DNA of 59,445 bases, taken from Cytobacillus eiseniae. GTDB lineage: Bacteria; Bacillota; Bacilli; Bacillales; Cytobacillaceae. The notes under the pieces are model-generated. The model ran no database searches and was not told the DNA's origin. It worked only from the letters and a program-made list of their open reading frames with translations. The translations under genes and the position numbers were made by a program. Each line of letters begins with the position of its first letter. Within the stretch, counting starts at the first letter, position 1. The stretch lies in assembly GCF_017874625.1 (NCBI RefSeq), contig NZ_JAGIKZ010000020.1:1-59445 (forward strand). Reading direction: 5' to 3'. Positions 54,806 to 59,445 of the stretch are shown in pieces.

Positions 54806-55969
54806 TTATTTTCTTTTCAGCAGCTTTCTTTTGAAAAAGGTCATTCCGGGCTTTGGATCCTGCCAATCCCAAATCGCATAAGCCTTTTTCTTAAATAACG
54901 ATTTAACTACTTCTCCCTTTGTAAGCTGACCTGTTCGGATATAACCCTTTATCGCTAACATATCCTCATATGCATACCAAAATACACGGTTCTTATCCTC
55001 CTTCACTGCCTTCGGTGGAAGTGGGGAGCCAGTCAGCTCTCGATAAGTAATATAAGGAAAGTTCACACCAACCTTATATAATAAATTGTTCAGATTCGTA
55101 ATTCTTGCATTAATTTCGATTAAATAGTACTTCCCTGTTTCCGCATCCTTTTTAAATTCAATCTCCGCAAACCCTTTAAAGCCAATCTCTTCTAAAAATT
55201 TCGCCCCGATATCATACAGCTCTGGAACATATTTTTGCTCTGTATAGACAGAAGCACCGAAGTTAATTGGGTATTGGCGATGCTTCTGGCAGGTTACCCA
55301 ATGAGTAACCTTCGATTCTTGATTTAAATAGGCATCAAATGTATACATATGATCATCAAAACCAGGAATAATTCGCTGAACAATGACTTCTAAGCCAGCC
55401 TTTTCTGCTTTTTCTAAAGCTTCTTCTAATTCCTTTTGATTATGGACCATAAAGATTTTCTTTCTAAAAGTAGCAACAAAGGTTGGGGAATCAGTCGGCT
55501 TCACAATACAAGGATAGTTAATAATCGTATCGATTTTTTCAAAGAAGTTCTCTTCATTGACTCGCACCGTTTCTGGGACGAGCATTCCTTTCTCTACGGC
55601 TAATGCATGTAGAGCTTCCTTATTCATCACCTGTGAATAAAGGCCTTTCTTCGTCTGCGGGATCAGATAACATTCCTTCAGTTCATCCAAATATTCATCA
55701 ATTACTTCTACATATGAATCATGACAAGGAATTAGCACCGGTGTTTCGTTTTGTTTTTTTGCATAATCAATTAAAAATTGAACAAATGCTTTCATTTCTT
55801 TTTTATAATGAGGGGAAACCAATCGCTCCGAACAATACTTCGATTCTGCCCCATATGTATCTGCACCAGCATAATCCACTGCCACCGTATGAATCCCATT
55901 TACACCTAGGCACCGGATTGTACTTAATCCAATATAGTAATTACATCCTAAAATAACTGCTTTATTCAA
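54806..55969 (-). CDS. ATP-grasp ligase, D-aspartate-ligase-like
   Basis: 387 residues. An N-terminal preATP-grasp domain (AVILGCNYYIGLSTIRCLG) precedes an ATP-grasp domain (~110-310) with KPTDSPTFVATFRKKIFMV, VIVQRIIPGFDDHMYTFDAYL and the metal/ATP residues in GFAEIEFKKDAETGKYYLIEINARI. The general layout matches carboxylate-amine ligases such as the D-aspartate ligases that add D-Asp to the peptidoglycan stem Lys in lactococci and enterococci, which also lie beside an aspartate racemase gene. Here the actual substrate is unknown. TTG start with GAGGAG about 10 bases upstream. First gene of the four-gene unit. Confidence 0.8.
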   Translation of the reverse strand: MNKAVILGCNYYIGLSTIRCLGVNGIHTVAVDYAGADTYGAESKYCSERLVSPHYKKEMKAFVQFLIDYAKKQNETPVLIPCHDSYVEVIDEYLDELKECYLIPQTKKGLYSQVMNKEALHALAVEKGMLVPETVRVNEENFFEKIDTIINYPCIVKPTDSPTFVATFRKKIFMVHNQKELEEALEKAEKAGLEVIVQRIIPGFDDHMYTFDAYLNQESKVTHWVTCQKHRQYPINFGASVYTEQKYVPELYDIGAKFLEEIGFKGFAEIEFKKDAETGKYYLIEINARITNLNNLLYKVGVNFPYITYRELTGSPLPPKAVKEDKNRVFWYAYEDMLAIKGYIRTGQLTKGEVVKSLFKKKAYAIWDWQDPKPGMTFFKRKLLKRK

Positions 55970-56064
55970 CCTTTTTCATCTCCTCGAATATCTATCACAG
56001 CGACATTCATCAATATATAGATATTGACATAGAAATATGTTTCCTTGCAAGAGATAATAAGGAA

Positions 56065-56440
56065 TTTCGGACAAATAGCATAGGGAATTATTGGGCTGGA
56101 GAAACAAATACCGAAAAGTGCAAGTAACGTATCTTTCCCCCTACAATAAGTAAGAATATACTAATAAGTAAGATAAAAAAAGAAGGAGGTTCACTAAAAT
56201 TTATAGTTGATGATAACGGAAATACTAAGATAGAGGTAATAAAGCGCAATACCATCCTAGATTTATTTGGATCAATAGAGGCCAAAGACGATACAAAAGA
56301 TTTTGAAAAAATAAGGCTGGATACAAGAAAAGAGAGAATGGAACAGATTGACCAAACTCATACCTACTTGCAACTAGAAAACTAAACACCCACAAAAAAA
56401 CTATTTTCAGACAAATAGCTTAGAAAATGATTAGGGGGAA
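56065..56440. repeat. Imperfect direct repeats flanking the antitoxin-like remnant
   Basis: A ~36-bp sequence containing GACAAATAGC at 56065-56100 recurs at 56405-56440, exactly 340 bp apart and about 70% identical. Between them lies the small plus-strand frame at 56197-56385. No inverted repeats or transposase were seen. Confidence 0.4.
56197..56385 (+). pseudogene. Remnant of an AbrB/MazE-type antitoxin-like gene
   Basis: A plus-strand frame encodes FIVDDNGNTKIEVIKRNTIL followed by DLFGSIEAKDDTKDFEKIRL and a charged tail with DTRKERMEQ, to TAA at 56385. The LFGS-plus-charged-helix ending resembles the toxin-binding tail of AbrB/MazE-type antitoxins. The frame has AGGAGG upstream but no ATG/GTG/TTG at a useful distance, the N-terminal DNA-binding half is missing, and no toxin gene follows. 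The opposite-strand frame at 56088-56285 is considered its shadow. Confidence 0.35.
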
Positions 56441-56453
56441 TATAGAACTTTCT

Positions 56454-57344
56454 TTAATTGACTATAGTTAGATTTGAGATTCTTTTCTGTATGTATTCAT
56501 TAAAGCGATGATTTGCTTTAATGCTAAATATTTCTAAAGACTTTTTATAGAAATCTACTGCTATTTCCTTATGATTCATTAACTCATAATTGTAACCCAA
56601 CTGGTAAGTAAGTTCGCCGTATAAATACATGCTGTTCATTTGAATACATTCATTTATTCCATCATTGCATAACTCAATTGACTCCTCATGCCTACAAAGT
56701 CTCGTTAGCACCTTTGTCATATTATAATTAACTCTTATTAATATCCTTTCATCTTTTAATTGTTTGCTTGTAAGGATTTTTTTTGCCTCATTAAAATAGT
56801 TAAATGCTGTTTCATGTTTATTTATCTCCGAATAAATGACAGCCAAAGTATTTACAATTTCAAACTCTCTTTCTGAATACAAATTAATATTTTCTGGCAA
56901 AGAGTTATTAAGTTTCAATGCCAGGTTTAATATTTCAATCGCTGCTGATGGATCGTTATCAACATAGTATAGAGCAATCCCTTTGTGCCATAAAAGAAAT
57001 TGCTTTAACTCATCAAAACGATTAAAAGTAGGATTTTTCTCCTCTAATAGAACCAGTTCTTTAACCGTAAGATAATCCTTTTTTTGAACTGCTTGTCGAA
57101 TCGTATTAAACGTCTCTTTTACATACTCATAATTCTCCATATGTGCATGCACGAAAAAATACTCCATATCCACATGCAGCTTTTGAGATAACTTATACAA
57201 AATGGGAGCAGAAGGGTATGTTTCTCCTTTTTCTATTTTGCTTAACATCGATTGGTGGCAAATGCCTTCACATAATTGTGCTTGCGTAATTCCTTTTTCA
57301 AGTCTTAGTTTTTTTAATTCTACGCCTATTAAATTTTCATACAT
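56454..57344 (-). CDS. HTH-TPR transcriptional regulator of the RNPP type
   Basis: 296 residues from the ATG at 57344 (GGAGTG upstream). Residues ~1-65 are an XRE helix-turn-helix (LKKLRLEKGITQAQLCEGICHQSMLSKIEKGETYPSAPIL). Residues ~70-296 form tetratricopeptide repeats (for example DPSAAIEILNLALKLN, HETAFNYFNEAKKILTS, HKEIAVDFYKKSLEIFS). This is the layout of PlcR/NprR/Rgg-like regulators that bind secreted signalling peptides. No partner peptide gene was recognised near it. It is divergent from a decayed metalloprotease gene, the kind of target NprR-type regulators control. Confidence 0.82.
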   Translation of the reverse strand: MYENLIGVELKKLRLEKGITQAQLCEGICHQSMLSKIEKGETYPSAPILYKLSQKLHVDMEYFFVHAHMENYEYVKETFNTIRQAVQKKDYLTVKELVLLEEKNPTFNRFDELKQFLLWHKGIALYYVDNDPSAAIEILNLALKLNNSLPENINLYSEREFEIVNTLAVIYSEINKHETAFNYFNEAKKILTSKQLKDERILIRVNYNMTKVLTRLCRHEESIELCNDGINECIQMNSMYLYGELTYQLGYNYELMNHKEIAVDFYKKSLEIFSIKANHRFNEYIQKRISNLTIVN

Positions 57345-57627
57345 TAAATTCACTCCAATTTGTACCCTTTCCATTCATTTAGAAAGCAACCCTGTCCCAC
57401 TTGAATGAAATTGGACCCTAAATAGATGATCTCTATACATGCTACATTTAGAGAAATATTCCTATATTCATAAAATATATCGAAACCTTTAAATAAATGA
57501 AGGTAAGATTAGTTAAATCTAGTATTAACGTCAAATAATATAGAAACTACAAATAGAAACTTCTTGTATCATATAATTAAAGAAAAAAACAAAATTAGTA
57601 TATCAATTTAAATTCTAGAATCACATA

Positions 57628-57918
57628 TTGATAAATCATTATTGGACTGCTCGAGGCTATTGCGAATTTGATGTACCTGGACCTGATTCATCCTCAAGTA
57701 CTTATACAAGTGGTGAGTTAGAAATAGTTACTGAAACATCAAATATTTTAATAGCAGCAGAAAAAAGTAAAATGTTAACTCATGAATTTGGACATCTTTT
57801 CGGGCTAGCTCACATAACAGCTTAGTTCACAGATTCTATCATGGATGAAAGTGATGTATTCAAATGATCTGATTCAACATCTTATGATATTGATAATTTA
57901 AAAGGACTTTATCCTTAA
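57628..57918 (+). pseudogene. Matrixin-like zinc metalloprotease, 5'-truncated with two in-frame stops
   Basis: The frame carries the metzincin zinc motif HEFGHLFGLAH at about 57780-57812. TAG interrupts it at 57823-57825 and TGA at 57865-57867. After each stop the same frame keeps family-like sequence: FTDSIMDESDVFK (the SIM Met-turn), then SDSTSYDIDNLKGLYP up to TAA 57918 (the usual DIxxLxxLYP ending). The N-terminal part (signal peptide, prodomain) is missing; the only start is a TTG without a site. This is a decayed secreted protease. Confidence 0.75.
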
Positions 57919-57942
57919 GTATAACGGAGGTCTATCATCTGA

Positions 57943-58500
57943 ATGAAGAAAAAATTACTATTAGGAACATTACTTGGATTTTTCACTATAGGAATTTACC
58001 TAGGCTTAGATTCTTCAACAAGCACTATAGAAAAAAACAGCAAAAATATGGCTTCAGGAGTAAGCTACAATCGTATTGAAGAGATATCAAACAATGCTCA
58101 ATTGATTATTAAAGGCCAAATTAATCATGAATATAGAGAAGTGCAAAGAAAATTAGATGAAAAACTAGTAACAGAAAAAATATATAAAGTCGAAGTAAAA
58201 GATGTTTTGGTTAATAAAACCGACCAAAATATTATTAACGGTTCAGTAATTGAAATCTCACATGCTACTAGTTTCAATAGCGGAGTCACTGAATATGACA
58301 TTGTTGATTCAGCTTTAAAAGAAATACCTAGTGGTGAATATCTTTTATTCTTGAATACTATTTTTATTGATAATGAAGTCTTTTATGTAAATAATTCTCC
58401 TAATCATTTATTTCAGTTAGAAGATAATAAGTATATAAATTTAGTAGAGGACACCGAATTAGAGATATTAAAAGAAGAAAACCTATTAAAGATAAAATAA
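57943..58500 (+). CDS. Exported or membrane-anchored protein of unknown function
   Basis: 185 residues. An N-terminal hydrophobic segment (KKKLLLGTLLGFFTIGIYLGL) acts as signal peptide or anchor. The rest is hydrophilic and strand-rich (IKGQINHEYREVQ, IYKVEVKDVLVNK, GEYLLFLNTIF). It has some of the look of small lipocalin-like or immunity-type secreted proteins but matches no family I know. GGAGG lies 10-12 bases before the ATG. It directly follows the protease pseudogene. Confidence 0.5.
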   Translation: MKKKLLLGTLLGFFTIGIYLGLDSSTSTIEKNSKNMASGVSYNRIEEISNNAQLIIKGQINHEYREVQRKLDEKLVTEKIYKVEVKDVLVNKTDQNIINGSVIEISHATSFNSGVTEYDIVDSALKEIPSGEYLLFLNTIFIDNEVFYVNNSPNHLFQLEDNKYINLVEDTELEILKEENLLKIK

Positions 58501-58522
58501 ATCAACAATATTTTACTAGTAA

Positions 58523-58678
58523 ATCTCAGCATATCAGAATAATATTTCAACAAAGGGAAGTAGTGCGTTGCTTTCTGCAAGTTATAATATGCGTGCAACT
58601 CAAGAGGTTGTTTGGGGAGTACCACTAAGAGATCATAACTTTGGAAACTTCTCTCATTCCTTTTATGCTACACCTTGA
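58523..58678 (+). pseudogene. Orphan C-terminal fragment
   Basis: After a TAA at 58520-58522 the frame reads about 51 residues to TGA 58678 (LLSASYNMRATQEVVWGVPL, then RDHNFGNFSHSFYATP). The composition is coding-like but there is no start codon or ribosome site near the beginning, except a Met in the middle. It is probably the 3' end of a lost exported protein gene. No family is recognised. Confidence 0.3.
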
Positions 58679-58715
58679 TTGATTACTATTTAAATATTAA
58701 TAGGAGTGGATAGAG

Positions 58716-59177
58716 ATGCTAAATGGTGTAAAACAATTATCTAGATGGAAGTCAATTTGGATTATTGGACTATTGACAGTGGTTTGCAATTTTTCTTATG
58801 CTTCTATTAATATTTATAAATATTATTTATACAAAGAAGTCATAAGTCTAAATTCAGAGACATATTCACTTTTAAAAAATTTAACCAATTACCAAGATGT
58901 AACTCTAAGTATTATTTTGGTGTTATTCATTTTGAGTACGTGGATAGTCATAAGAAAACAGGATGATTCCCTTCTTTTAAGTCATGCTCTTTTATACACA
59001 ATTCTTATGATCAGCTTATTAATTTGCAACTTTATAATTACTAAACTATTTTCAGCATCATTCAACGAAACCTTTTGGGCCATAAATAATTTTATAATTA
59101 TTAATGCCGTTGTCCTTATATACAGTTTAATTAAAACTTCATTAAAACAATGTAAACTTAATAAAAATAACTTTTAA
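58716..59177 (+). CDS. Four-helix membrane protein of unknown function
   Basis: 153 residues with four hydrophobic segments (SIWIIGLLTVVCNFSYASI, VTLSIILVLFILSTWIVI, ALLYTILMISLLICNFII, FIIINAVVLIYSLI) and a basic C-terminus. AGGAG precedes the ATG. This size and layout are seen in many small Bacillus membrane and immunity proteins; no specific family is claimed. Strongly AT-rich, like its neighbours. Confidence 0.5.
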   Translation: MLNGVKQLSRWKSIWIIGLLTVVCNFSYASINIYKYYLYKEVISLNSETYSLLKNLTNYQDVTLSIILVLFILSTWIVIRKQDDSLLLSHALLYTILMISLLICNFIITKLFSASFNETFWAINNFIIINAVVLIYSLIKTSLKQCKLNKNNF

Positions 59178-59270
59178 ATAGCCCACTTCTTGTTCGAAAA
59201 TTTAAAAAATAACTTTTTGATTAGATTTTAGTAGCAAGGACACTAAAATTAAATACATGTTTTAAACACC

Positions 59271-59297
59271 AAGGGCTTAATTTTTAGCCCTTTTTTA
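59271..59297 (+). terminator. Terminator of the four-helix membrane protein gene
   Basis: AAGGGCT and AGCCCTT enclose a short AT loop and are followed by TTTTTT. Confidence 0.75.
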
Positions 59298-59356
59298 TAT
59301 TGGATAATTTCTATGAATTAAGTATTATACAGAACGAAACAGATTCCCGTTGGTAT

Positions 59357-59445
59357 GTCAACACTAAACTAGACAATTTTTTTAAGGTGTCTTTGCTTAT
59401 AATCAATCGGACTTTTATATCCGAGGGTTCCATGAATTCGTATGC
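59357..59445 (-). mobile_element. End of an IS3-family insertion sequence (partial)
   Basis: The minus-strand frame entering from the window edge ends at TAG 59370-59372 and reads RIHGTLGYKSPIDYKQRHLK plus KIV, the conserved C-terminus of IS3-family OrfB (DDE transposase). About 13 bases beyond the stop, the sequence starting TGTCAACACTAAACTAGACA at 59357 is a plausible terminal repeat beginning with TG. The rest of the element is outside the window. Confidence 0.8.

Noticed and set aside
56088..56285. 65-residue hydrophobic minus-strand frame as a signalling peptide of the RNPP regulator
   Set aside because: The complementary frame looks more coding, there is no ribosome site, and its position does not follow the regulator as a peptide gene should.

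Overview
The window is low-GC Gram-positive DNA, most likely from a Bacillaceae species or a close relative. Support for this: AGGAGG-type ribosome sites with frequent TTG/GTG starts, a bacillithiol-type FosB, a dppABCDE-ykfABCD murein-peptide operon, a YclNOPQ-like siderophore transporter, a perfect PerR box and a perfect Fur box. No rRNA, tRNA or CRISPR array was seen. Both ends look like insertion-sequence sequence: an IS200/IS605-like end at the left, which cuts a SulP transporter gene, and the last codons of an IS3-family transposase at the right. The window is probably one contig broken at repeated elements.

Layout. 0.03-4.1 kb: disrupted SulP gene, a VOC protein, an AraC/GyrI-type regulator, a fosB fosfomycin-thiol transferase paired with a GNAT acetyltransferase, and a second GNAT. 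4.2-4.7 kb: a 51-bp tandem repeat array. 4.8-16.8 kb: one tightly packed minus-strand B12 salvage operon behind a cobalamin riboswitch (btuF, btuC, btuD-cbiZ fusion, cbiB, cobD, cobU, cobQ, cobS, cobC-like, a short cobU-like gene, pduO-type adenosyltransferase, cblT, cblS, a second histidine phosphatase). It imports corrinoids, remodels cobinamide and rebuilds the nucleotide loop using imported alpha-ribazole. No corrin-ring genes are present. 16.9-17.3 kb: a 41-bp tandem repeat array. 17.4-24.1 kb: single genes (uncharacterised protein, MgtE, SEDS protein, TauE/SafE, PerR-boxed dps, PNPOx-like flavoprotein, small membrane protein). 24.4-28.4 kb: a Fur-boxed siderophore ABC transporter.

28.6-38.9 kb: dppABCDE-ykfABCD with an extra class-A-like serine hydrolase. 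Together these import and degrade muropeptides: D-aminopeptidase, peptide ABC transporter, LD-carboxypeptidase, L-Ala-D/L-Glu epimerase and gamma-D-Glu-diamino acid endopeptidase. 39.1-44.2 kb: a DUF3870 protein, an overlapping dsdA-alaX pair (D-serine removal and Ala-tRNA editing) and a chemoreceptor. 44.6-48.5 kb: hutU-hutI-hutG without hutH or hutP, downstream of a receiver/AraC regulator that has two perfect 20-bp palindromes upstream of it. 50.5-51.8 kb: a coiled-coil M23 peptidase.

52.1-56.0 kb: the most unusual unit, an ATP-grasp ligase, a MurE-like Mur ligase that lacks the DNPR amino-acid-recognition motif, an Asp/Glu-type racemase and a small protein, all in one direction. It may make or modify a D-amino-acid-containing peptide or peptidoglycan precursor. 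This is an inference. 56.0-59.4 kb: an AT-rich, decayed region with an antitoxin-like remnant, an RNPP-type HTH-TPR regulator, a matrixin-like protease pseudogene, an exported protein of unknown function, an orphan C-terminal fragment, a four-helix membrane protein and the IS3 end.
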